In this document: positions 15,398-22,909 of the stretch, in pieces | Numbering within the stretch: position 1 is the stretch's first letter | Layout: each line of letters opens with the position of its first letter | Assembly: GCF_004216895.1 (NCBI RefSeq) | Contig: NZ_SGXE01000001.1 | Span: 1,656,208 to 1,720,207 of the forward strand | Source: Aquimarina brevivitae | GTDB lineage: Bacteria; Bacteroidota; Bacteroidia; Flavobacteriales; Flavobacteriaceae | Length of the DNA: 64,000 nt | Direction of reading: 5' to 3' | Notes under the pieces: model-generated | What the model saw: only the letters and a program-made list of their open reading frames with translations | Told to the model about the DNA's origin: nothing | The model's database searches: none | Program-made: the position numbers and the translations under genes

Positions 15398-17903
15398 GCA
15401 TAGACTTTTTAGTCTATTACTTGTGTATTTTATAGGTTTCGTAGGTTTTTCGCAAGAAAGCAATACTACTAAACCACTCTCAGAGGTTTTTTTACTTCTC
15501 GAAAACCGTTTTGAGTATCAGTTTACTTATGCAGATAGCCTTGTTAGGGACATACAAATTGAAGTTCCTGACAAGGATTTGTCTTTTAAAGAGGTGCTAC
15601 AATACTTGCAGGCAAATACCGGTCTTTCGTACGAAATCATAACCAATAATTTTGTGGTAGTTAAGCAAAAGGAATATAATCGTACTATTTGTGGATATGT
15701 CAAGGAGTCAGGATCAGAGTTTGTTTTATCATATGCTACGGTTCAGGGGGATACAAATTCCGTTATTACCAATAGCAAAGGTTATTTTGAGTTAGACATA
15801 AGAGATCCTAATGAAAAGATCGTCGTTAAGTATTTAGGTTATCGACAGGTTACCCTCTTACCAAATCAATTTTCAGAAGAGGAATGTCTTACCATTTACA
15901 CACAACAAATCACGGAAAGTTTAAACGAAATTGTGCTAAGGAACTTAATCACAAGAGGAATTAGTAAAACCAGTGATGGAGGTATTCAATTGGATTATTC
16001 AGATTTTGGTATCCTTCCAGGACTTATAGAAACTGATGTTCTGCAAACTATACAAACCTTGCCTGGTATACAGAGTATTGATGAAACGGTTTCTAATATA
16101 AATGTGCGAGGAGGAACACACGATCAAAATTTGATTTTATGGGATGGTATAAAAATGTATCAATCGGGTCATTTTTTTGGTTTGATTTCAGTTTTTAATC
16201 CTAACACCATTAAAGAAGCTACCATAATTAAAAATGGTAGTAGTGCACAGTATACCGACGGAGTTTCTGGAACTATTTTGATGAATACAGCCCAAAGCAT
16301 TAGCGATAGCTTGCAATTAAGTGTAGGGACCAATCTTATCAATAGCAATGTTTTTGCGGAAATACCCACCGGAAAAAATGGGACACTTCAGATCACAGGT
16401 AGAAAAGCAATAAGTGAATTCATAGAAACCCCGACCTACTCGTCCTATTTTGATCGGATAAAACAAAATACCGAAATAGTGAACACTCCTGGTAATGGAA
16501 GTAGTTCTAACCTTAATTTTGATTTTTATGACACTAATGTAAGGTGGAACTATGCCGCTTCTCCCAAAGATAAATTAAGGGTTAACTTTTTGCTGTTAAG
16601 TAATGAATTGGTTTTTTTGGAAAACGCAGTAGTCTCCGGTAATTTTACCTCAAGACAAAGTAGTATACTTCAAAATAGTATTGCAGGTGGCCTTAACTAT
16701 GATCGACAATGGACGGACCGTTTTTCTACGAATCTACAGGTCTACAATACCGATTATCAATTAAAGGCAGAAAATGTTAATCTTGTAGAAGATCAACGAT
16801 TTTTGCAAGAAAACAAAGTTTCAGAAACCGGAATTACATTAAACACCATACAAACGTTTAAGCCAGGCTTTAAACTTCGGTTGGGGTATCAATTTATTGA
16901 AACCGGAATCACAAACTTAAATGATATTGATAACCCGCAGTTTGTTGATGAAAAGGTAAGGGTAACAAGAGCGCACGCTTTATTTTCAGAAGCCATACTG
17001 AAGTCCAAAGACAAAAACACTAACCTTATGGTTGGGGCGCGTTATACTTACAATGATAAGCTTAAAAGACACTTTGTAGAGCCTCGATTGAGTGTGAGTA
17101 GAAAGTTTAATGACTTTTTTTCATTTGAGATTTTAGGAGAGTTTAAGCATCAATATACCTCGCAGGTTATTAATTTTCAAAATGATTTTCTCGGTGTAGA
17201 AAAAAGACGCTGGGTATTGTCCAATGATCAAGATATTCCGGTGATCCAAGGTAAACAAGTTTCTACTGGACTTACATATAACCAAAATGATTTATTGGTG
17301 AGTATTGAAGGGTATTATAAAAATGTAGATGGTATTACGGCTAGGAGTCAGGGTTTTCAAACCAAATATGAATTTGAAAATGGTATTGGTGCGTATGATG
17401 CGTATGGAGCAGAGCTTTTAATCAGTAAAAAGGTAATGGATTTCAATGGTTGGTTTGGGTACACTTTTACTAACAATAATTATACGTTTGACAATTTAGA
17501 GGACGTAGTTTTTCCAAATAACACCAATATTACCCACGCAATGACTGCGGGTGCGTCCTATGATTTTAATAAGCTCAAAGTTTCTTTGGGATTAAATTGG
17601 CACTCGGGGTTACCAACTTCAAGAGCTTTATCCGTGCCGGTAGATGATCGACCCAGTATTCAATATGGTGAGGGAAATGCTGCGAACTTAGCTCCTTATT
17701 TTAGAGCGGATTTTTCAGCAGTGTATAAATTTAATATCGGCAAAAAGATTGCGGCCAAGGCAGGGGTTTCTATTTGGAATCTTACCAATAATAATAACGT
17801 AATTGGAGACTATTATTCATTGAATGATCAGGATTTACCGATTCAAAATGAAAGAACAGCATTAGGATTTACACCAAACGCAGTACTTAGACTTGCTTTT
17901 TAA
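15357..17903 (+). CDS. TonB-dependent receptor with secretin/TonB N-terminal (STN) signalling domain
   Basis: An outer-membrane receptor of up to 848 residues. After a signal peptide (LFSLLLVYFIGFVGFSQ) comes an STN domain (about 45-107), which contacts FecR. A carboxypeptidase-regulatory-like domain follows (ICGYVKESGSEFVLSYATV), then the plug (GIQSIDETVSNINVRGG, NGSSAQYTDGVSG) and a 22-strand barrel ending in PNAVLRLAF. No ATG precedes the signal peptide; a TTG at 15357 inside the fecR gene is the only good start, giving a 41-nt overlap and translational coupling. No SusD gene follows, so this is FecA-like rather than a SusCD glycan system. Ligand (siderophore, haem, other) is unknown. Confidence 0.9.
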   Translation: MITRKILLLRQVNRHRLFSLLLVYFIGFVGFSQESNTTKPLSEVFLLLENRFEYQFTYADSLVRDIQIEVPDKDLSFKEVLQYLQANTGLSYEIITNNFVVVKQKEYNRTICGYVKESGSEFVLSYATVQGDTNSVITNSKGYFELDIRDPNEKIVVKYLGYRQVTLLPNQFSEEECLTIYTQQITESLNEIVLRNLITRGISKTSDGGIQLDYSDFGILPGLIETDVLQTIQTLPGIQSIDETVSNINVRGGTHDQNLILWDGIKMYQSGHFFGLISVFNPNTIKEATIIKNGSSAQYTDGVSGTILMNTAQSISDSLQLSVGTNLINSNVFAEIPTGKNGTLQITGRKAISEFIETPTYSSYFDRIKQNTEIVNTPGNGSSSNLNFDFYDTNVRWNYAASPKDKLRVNFLLLSNELVFLENAVVSGNFTSRQSSILQNSIAGGLNYDRQWTDRFSTNLQVYNTDYQLKAENVNLVEDQRFLQENKVSETGITLNTIQTFKPGFKLRLGYQFIETGITNLNDIDNPQFVDEKVRVTRAHALFSEAILKSKDKNTNLMVGARYTYNDKLKRHFVEPRLSVSRKFNDFFSFEILGEFKHQYTSQVINFQNDFLGVEKRRWVLSNDQDIPVIQGKQVSTGLTYNQNDLLVSIEGYYKNVDGITARSQGFQTKYEFENGIGAYDAYGAELLISKKVMDFNGWFGYTFTNNNYTFDNLEDVVFPNNTNITHAMTAGASYDFNKLKVSLGLNWHSGLPTSRALSVPVDDRPSIQYGEGNAANLAPYFRADFSAVYKFNIGKKIAAKAGVSIWNLTNNNNVIGDYYSLNDQDLPIQNERTALGFTPNAVLRLAF

Positions 17904-17985
17904 GCCATTACCTTTTAGAAAATCTTTGTAATGAAAGAATAACTAGGTTTTAGCAATAAAATTCTCCTACTTTTCAGAATCATTG

Positions 17986-17994
17986 TATCTTTGC
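17986..17994 (+). promoter_or_regulatory. Promoter -7 element of rimO
   Basis: TATCTTTGC matches TAnnTTTG exactly, 20 nt before the rimO ATG. The expected -33 element near 17963 is only TTC, so strength is uncertain. Confidence 0.55.
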
Positions 17995-18013
17995 AAACCT
18001 TTATAATAAAGCT

Positions 18014-19315
18014 ATGAGAACTAAGAGTTTAAAGAAGAACAGGATTAATGTAGTTACGCTAGGTTGTAGTAAGAATGTTTATGACAGTGAAGTGTTAATG
18101 GGACAACTAAGAGCTAATAAGAAAGAAGTAGTCCACGAACAAGAGGGTAATATAGTTGTAATTAATACGTGTGGTTTTATTGCTAACGCAAAGGAAGAGT
18201 CAATTAATACTATTTTACAATATGTGCAGCAAAAAGAAGAAGGTGAAGTTGATAAGGTATTCGTTACTGGATGTTTGTCTGAGCGTTATAAACCAGATTT
18301 AGAAAAGGAAATTCCTAATGTAGATCAATATTTTGGAACAACAGAATTACCTGGACTTTTGAAAGCTTTAGGTGCTGATTATAAGCACGAGTTGATTGGG
18401 GAGCGATTAACGACAACACCTAAAAATTATGCATACCTAAAAATAGCTGAAGGTTGTGATCGTCCTTGTTCTTTTTGTGCTATACCGCTGATGAGAGGTA
18501 AACATAAATCTACACCCATTGAAGATTTAGTTACGGAAGCAGAGAAACTTGCTGCAAATGGAGTTAAAGAATTAATTTTGATCGCACAAGACCTTACTTA
18601 TTATGGTTTAGACTTATATAAGGAAAGAAAATTAGCAGATTTATTAAAGGCTTTAGTAGCAGTTGATGGAATAGATTGGATTCGATTACATTATGCATTT
18701 CCTACAGGTTTTCCAATGGATGTATTAGAAGTTATGCGTGCTGAGTCCAAAATTTGTAATTATATCGACATACCATTACAACATATTGCAGATCCTATTT
18801 TGAAATCTATGCGTCGTGGAACGACAAAAGCAAAAACCACTAAGCTATTGCAAGAGTTTAGAGAAGCTGTACCTGAGATGGCTATTCGTACCACACTTAT
18901 TGTAGGGTATCCCGGTGAAACAGAAGAAGATTTTAATACCTTAAAACAGTGGGTTAAAGAGATGCGATTTGAGCGATTGGGTTGTTTTACCTACTCTCAC
19001 GAAGAAAATACACACGCCTTCAATCTCGAAGATGATGTACCCGAGGAGGTGAAAATGCAAAGAGCAAACGAAATCATGGATATTCAATCTCAAATATCTT
19101 GGGAGTTGAACCAAGAAAAAATAGGTAAAACTTTTAAGGTGTTAGTGGATCGCAAGGAAGGTAATTATTATATCGCACGTACTGAATTTGATTCTCCGGA
19201 TGTGGATAACGAAGTGCTTATTGACGCAACCCAGCAATACTTAAAAACCGGAGAGTTTACTAAGGTTGAAATTTATGAAGCTGAGGATTTTGATTTATAT
19301 GGTAAAGTAATCTAG
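18014..19315 (+). CDS. rimO: Ribosomal protein S12 methylthiotransferase RimO
   Basis: A 433-residue radical-SAM enzyme that adds a methylthio group to an aspartate of ribosomal protein S12. The N-terminal UPF0004 domain carries three cluster cysteines (TLGCSKN, INTCGFI, VTGCLSE). The radical-SAM motif CxxxCxxC is GCDRPCSFCAIP. The C-terminal TRAM domain (FKVLVDRKEGNYYIART) binds RNA or protein. It has its own promoter and converges directly with the next gene, their stop codons touching at 19315/19316. Confidence 0.96.
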   Translation: MRTKSLKKNRINVVTLGCSKNVYDSEVLMGQLRANKKEVVHEQEGNIVVINTCGFIANAKEESINTILQYVQQKEEGEVDKVFVTGCLSERYKPDLEKEIPNVDQYFGTTELPGLLKALGADYKHELIGERLTTTPKNYAYLKIAEGCDRPCSFCAIPLMRGKHKSTPIEDLVTEAEKLAANGVKELILIAQDLTYYGLDLYKERKLADLLKALVAVDGIDWIRLHYAFPTGFPMDVLEVMRAESKICNYIDIPLQHIADPILKSMRRGTTKAKTTKLLQEFREAVPEMAIRTTLIVGYPGETEEDFNTLKQWVKEMRFERLGCFTYSHEENTHAFNLEDDVPEEVKMQRANEIMDIQSQISWELNQEKIGKTFKVLVDRKEGNYYIARTEFDSPDVDNEVLIDATQQYLKTGEFTKVEIYEAEDFDLYGKVI

Positions 19316-19816
19316 TTATTTTACTGGTTTATAATCACCATCAAACACTATAACCCAGGTTTTACCTTGGTCATTACTTTGATACCAAGTCTGTCGAACC
19401 TCATTATTATTGATAGGTTTCCAAATTATTTTATTAAGGGATGTCTTAGTAGTATCCTGTAATACCATGGCATTGTCAATATAATTCCCTTTTAGGAAAA
19501 GGGTAACTCCACTAGTATCCACCCAGAACTGTTCCCAGCGGTCTAGTTTTGGGTTGTATTTTGTTAAACTGACTCCTTTAAAATTGGTCTTATAGGAGCT
19601 GTAGTTTTCCTCTAACGCTTTATCATCAACAATTGTAGTGATGGTATTGTAACCAACAAGCGTGTCTGTATTATGTTTATACACTTGCCATTCTCCTTTC
19701 CAAAAATCGAATTCTTTGTACTTAGCTTCTAGATTTTCTTGTGCTGAAGTAGAGTGGAAAGAGATTATAGATATTACGCCATAAATGAAAATGAATTTTG
19801 TTGTAGAAGTCTTCAT
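19316..19816 (-). CDS. Secreted hypothetical protein, DUF1579-like
   Basis: A 166-residue exported protein. The start is placed at 19816 (MKTSTTKFIFIYGVISIISF) because this gives a clean signal peptide ending near TSAQ; an upstream ATG at 19858 adds a hydrophobic extension. The mature part has FDFWKGEWQVYKHNTD and SLTKYNPKLDRWEQFWVDT, the pattern of DUF1579/lipocalin-like proteins that form small beta-barrels. No enzymatic motif is visible. The gene is convergent with rimO, with no space for a terminator. Confidence 0.72.
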   Translation of the reverse strand: MKTSTTKFIFIYGVISIISFHSTSAQENLEAKYKEFDFWKGEWQVYKHNTDTLVGYNTITTIVDDKALEENYSSYKTNFKGVSLTKYNPKLDRWEQFWVDTSGVTLFLKGNYIDNAMVLQDTTKTSLNKIIWKPINNNEVRQTWYQSNDQGKTWVIVFDGDYKPVK

Positions 19817-19935
19817 AAGTTGGGTTGTAAAAATAAAAAAGGGAATGCAAAATTGCATTCCCTCTAAAATACTAAAAACTCTCCTTAACTTTCGTGGCTA
19901 ACTCTAAATTATAAAAGAGTATATCGTATTAATTC

Positions 19936-20106
19936 TTATAAACCTTTGTTTCCGTCGATATAGATATCAACTTCACCGTCATTATCGTTTTCGTTTTCGA
20001 TTTCTTGATCATCATTTTGAATCAATACTGCTTCTTCAACTGATTCTGACTCACAAGCGATAAACCCGATAGATAATACTAGTAAAAATGAAAGTTTTTT
20101 TAACAT
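19936..20106 (-). CDS. Small acidic lipoprotein (56 aa), hypothetical
   Basis: A 56-codon gene found by reading the minus strand. The N-terminus (MLKKLSFLLVLSIGFIAC) is a textbook lipoprotein signal, lipobox GFIAC, Cys18. The mature 39 residues are very acidic, beginning ESESVEEA and including ENDNDGEVDIYIDG. The latter resembles the DxDxDG calcium-binding loops of EF-hand or thrombospondin-3 repeats. An exact TAnnTTTG element with TTG at 21 nt lies about 60 nt upstream. Function unknown; acidic residues after the lipidated cysteine can act as a surface-export signal in this phylum, but the match is loose. Confidence 0.72.
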   Translation of the reverse strand: MLKKLSFLLVLSIGFIACESESVEEAVLIQNDDQEIENENDNDGEVDIYIDGNKGL

Positions 20107-20587
20107 GACTTGAACTTTTTTGTTGTTGTTATTAAATTTTTGTTTCCCGTTTTAAATTCTGGTGCAAATGTATCTAAAAAGTTCAATAGAAAACAACTTG
20201 AAAAGCTTCCAATCCCTTGTATAACGGTAGTTTAAGCGATTTTTGTGTTTTTATTCTGCAACATTTTGGGCTAAACTTTACGAACTTAGAATCACTTATT
20301 GAAGAAAGCATGATTTTAATGTAAAAAAAAATCGTTTTTTATGAATTTTAGATAAAAATACAAAAGAGTGTAAAAAAACAATTCTTTAACGATTTGGTAA
20401 CATATGAGGTGTATTACAACTTTTGATTTAATATTTTTCAATAAATACGCACTTTAGTTACGAATATTTTAATCAAAAACAACTAAATCTCATCTATTGA
20501 CAAGCCTTTTATTCAGTTATTTGTAAACTGAATAATAGAAAACCAAATGAACGTATGAAAATATGGGCTTTTTTAAGTGCTTTGATG
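20107..20587. other. 481-nt AT-rich gap with one long hairpin
   Basis: Apart from the promoter at 20165-20196, the gap holds no ORF with coding character. At 20509-20535 there is a perfect 10-bp inverted repeat, TTATTCAGTT/AACTGAATAA, with a 7-nt loop. It lies 53 nt after the pirin stop on the minus strand and may end that transcript, though no T-run follows. Confidence 0.4.
20165..20196 (-). promoter_or_regulatory. Promoter of the small acidic lipoprotein
   Basis: On the minus strand TACATTTG (20172-20165) matches the -7 consensus exactly, and a TTG lies 21 nt upstream (20196-20194). It is 59 nt before the ATG at 20106. Confidence 0.6.
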
Positions 20588-21307
20588 TTATTCCAGAAGC
20601 ATAGGGATATCCATTAATAGAAATTTAGAGTCTTCTTTGGCTTTAATTTCTAACTCCTCGCCATTGTCCCAAATACCAATTGCATCTCTAGTGTTTAATA
20701 TATTATCTACTATAGTTAGTTGTCCTTCTAACACAAAAAGGTAGATTCCATTAGCTTCTTTCTTAATTTTATACGATAAGGATTTATCCTTGGACAATGA
20801 GGCCATATAAAACCAGGCGTTTTGATAGATCCACACGCCTTCATCGTCAGGATTAGGAGAAAGAATTTGTAGAAGTTTGTTTTGATAGTCTTCAGATTTG
20901 ATGCTTATTTGATCATATCTGGGTGTCACATTCTTTTGGTTCGGGATTACCCAGATTTGTAAAAACTTGACGGGTTGATCTTTGTTTTTATTGTATTCAC
21001 TATGAAAAACACCAGTCCCAGCGCTCATCACCTGTATGTCTCCAGATTTAATTACCGTAGTGTTACCCATACTGTCTTGATGTTCTAGATCGCCTTCTAA
21101 AGGTATGGATATGATTTCCATATTTTCGTGTGGGTGTTTGCCAAATCCCATACCGCCAGAAACGGTATCGTCATTTAAAACTCGAAGTACTCCGAAGTTT
21201 ATTTTGTTGGGGTCATAATAGTTGGCAAAACTAAAAGAATGGTAAGAGTCTAACCATCCGTGATTGGCGTGTCCTCTTTGTGCTGCGGGGTGTAAAACTG
21301 TTTTCAT
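20588..21307 (-). CDS. Pirin family protein (YhhW-like, putative quercetinase)
   Basis: A 239-residue bicupin. The start at 21307 (MKTVLHPAAQRGHANHGWL) matches the family N-terminus; an ATG four codons earlier is possible. Metal ligands are present in the first cupin: His58 and His60 (GKHPHENME), His102 and Glu104 (FHSEYN), as in human pirin and E. coli YhhW. Family members can open flavonol rings with dioxygen, but the physiological role in bacteria is unclear. It follows the alpha/beta hydrolase gene by 55 nt on the same strand. Confidence 0.9.
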   Translation of the reverse strand: MKTVLHPAAQRGHANHGWLDSYHSFSFANYYDPNKINFGVLRVLNDDTVSGGMGFGKHPHENMEIISIPLEGDLEHQDSMGNTTVIKSGDIQVMSAGTGVFHSEYNKNKDQPVKFLQIWVIPNQKNVTPRYDQISIKSEDYQNKLLQILSPNPDDEGVWIYQNAWFYMASLSKDKSLSYKIKKEANGIYLFVLEGQLTIVDNILNTRDAIGIWDNGEELEIKAKEDSKFLLMDIPMLLE

Positions 21308-21362
21308 TTTTAGGTACAAGATATTGATAAACTAATATACCACTTACAACCTTATATAATTT

Positions 21363-22304
21363 TTAAGAAGCTTTTTCAATAAATGCTATGATTGGTGGCA
21401 TAAGAGAAGGGTGTAAAGGTAAATCAGGGTTACTATAAGTTTTTAAATTCTTTGTTCTGTCAGATTCAGCATCTTTGAGTACATGATTCATACCTTCTAT
21501 AATAAGTAACTCCGCTTTTTCATTGCCTTCAGCTAGTGTTTTAGCATTTTCAACACTAATTTGGATATCAGTTGTCCCCTGAACGATTAAAGCGGGTATG
21601 GATAGCTTCTCAATTTCTGATTTAGGATCATAACTTAAAAAGGATTGAAGATAGTTTTGGATTTGCGGTCTAAAAACACTCATTAAATAAGGAGGAATAC
21701 TATCCACTTTTTGACCAGCTTTAATCTTATCTAAGATAGGAAGCGCTGTATCGGTTACAAATTTCGGTTGATTTTGGAGTTGTGTTTTAAGCGTATTGTA
21801 GGCAGAATCGCCTAAACCGGCCAATGTTATGATTTTGGTTACGTTAGTCTTTTGAGCGGCTAAGATAGCTACCAAACCTCCTTGACTATGCCCGGCAATA
21901 ATGATTTTGGAATACCGCTCGGATAAAAAGTGAACCCATGCTATGGCATCATTTACAAACATATCAAAAGTTAAGGTTTCTTCTTTGATAGAGGTAGTAT
22001 TACTTTTTCCTATCCCTCTTTTATCGTATCGTAGAGATGCGATGTTTTTTTCAAATAGAGCTTCGGCAACCATTTTAAGGCTGTTATTTTCTAACAAGGT
22101 GGTTCCCACTAGCGAATTTCCATTTCGATCGGTATTACCGGACCCCGAAATAAGTAATACCACTGTCTTCGTGTTCTTAGGATTTAATAAGGTACCGCTT
22201 AAGTTGATATTGTTTGAATTGATGGTGACCTCTTCTTGCGCAAGAATTGCTGAAGTAAAAGGAAGTAGTAGTAAAAAAGTAAGTATTTTAATAAGGCGTT
22301 TCAT
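21363..22304 (-). CDS. Secreted alpha/beta hydrolase
   Basis: A 313-residue exported serine hydrolase. The signal peptide is FLLLLPFTSAILAQ. The oxyanion region is LLISGSGNTDRNG, the nucleophile elbow is AGHSQGGLVA (GxSxG), an acid is available in VQGTTDIQIS, and the catalytic His is in EGMNHVLKD. It resembles periplasmic dienelactone-hydrolase-like or acyl-transfer hydrolases; substrate unknown. It starts 3 nt after the stop of the coiled-coil lipoprotein gene, so the two are cotranscribed. Confidence 0.87.
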   Translation of the reverse strand: MKRLIKILTFLLLLPFTSAILAQEEVTINSNNINLSGTLLNPKNTKTVVLLISGSGNTDRNGNSLVGTTLLENNSLKMVAEALFEKNIASLRYDKRGIGKSNTTSIKEETLTFDMFVNDAIAWVHFLSERYSKIIIAGHSQGGLVAILAAQKTNVTKIITLAGLGDSAYNTLKTQLQNQPKFVTDTALPILDKIKAGQKVDSIPPYLMSVFRPQIQNYLQSFLSYDPKSEIEKLSIPALIVQGTTDIQISVENAKTLAEGNEKAELLIIEGMNHVLKDAESDRTKNLKTYSNPDLPLHPSLMPPIIAFIEKAS

Positions 22305-22307
22305 TGT

Positions 22308-22787
22308 TTAAGTTTCTTCTACGGAGTATTCTTCTGCGTGTGGTGAATTTAAATTATATTCCAAATCTTCAAAACTTTGTTGCAATTGCTTATAGGCTTC
22401 TTTAAGCAGTTCAAAATCTTTATTAATAATTTTGCGATCAGCTTTTAATTCTTCAGTAGGTTTAGTGTTTTCTAACAGCTTTTCTTCGAGTATCAGTTGT
22501 TTTTGAAGCAACTCATTTTGTTTTTTTATTAGAAACGTACTTTTGTCAATAAAGTTTTGGTAAGCAGATCCAACCGCCTTATATAAAGAATCATTGGAGG
22601 CCTTAATTTCATCTGATTTTTGCTGGTAATTTTTGGCTGCAGTTTTAAGCTTAGTAAGCATTGTCTTCATTTCTTGGCTATACAAAGGAGAAGCCTCTTT
22701 TTGCTCAGTAACTGATGTGGTTGTTCTTTCATTACAGCTACAGACAACCAGGAGAATTAATAAGGCTAGGCTATGGGCATATTTCAT
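22308..22787 (-). CDS. Small coiled-coil lipoprotein, hypothetical
   Basis: A 159-residue lipoprotein with signal LALLILLVVCSC (lipobox around Cys16-Cys18). The mature part is almost wholly charged helix, LKTAAKNYQQKSDEIKAS through LLKEAYKQLQQSFEDLEYN, predicting a long coiled coil. No catalytic motif is present. It is the first gene of a two- or three-gene unit with the alpha/beta hydrolase and perhaps the pirin. A structural or periplasmic spacer role is conceivable; nothing specific can be supported. Confidence 0.75.
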   Translation of the reverse strand: MKYAHSLALLILLVVCSCNERTTTSVTEQKEASPLYSQEMKTMLTKLKTAAKNYQQKSDEIKASNDSLYKAVGSAYQNFIDKSTFLIKKQNELLQKQLILEEKLLENTKPTEELKADRKIINKDFELLKEAYKQLQQSFEDLEYNLNSPHAEEYSVEET

Positions 22788-22876
22788 AAAATAAACGAAT
22801 TAATTGGCAAAATTTAAGATACTTATCTTTTATCAAATGCTAAACACTTAACTAGTTTTTATAAGTTTAAAAATAC

Positions 22877-22903
22877 AAAACCCGGCAGTATTACCGGGTT
22901 TTT
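22877..22903 (-). terminator. Terminator of the M3 peptidase gene
   Basis: AAAACCCGG (22877-22885) pairs with CCGGGTTTT (22894-22902) over an 8-nt loop. Read on the minus strand it follows the peptidase stop by 8 nt and is trailed by TGTATTTTT. Confidence 0.8.
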
Positions 22904-22909
22904 AGTTTG

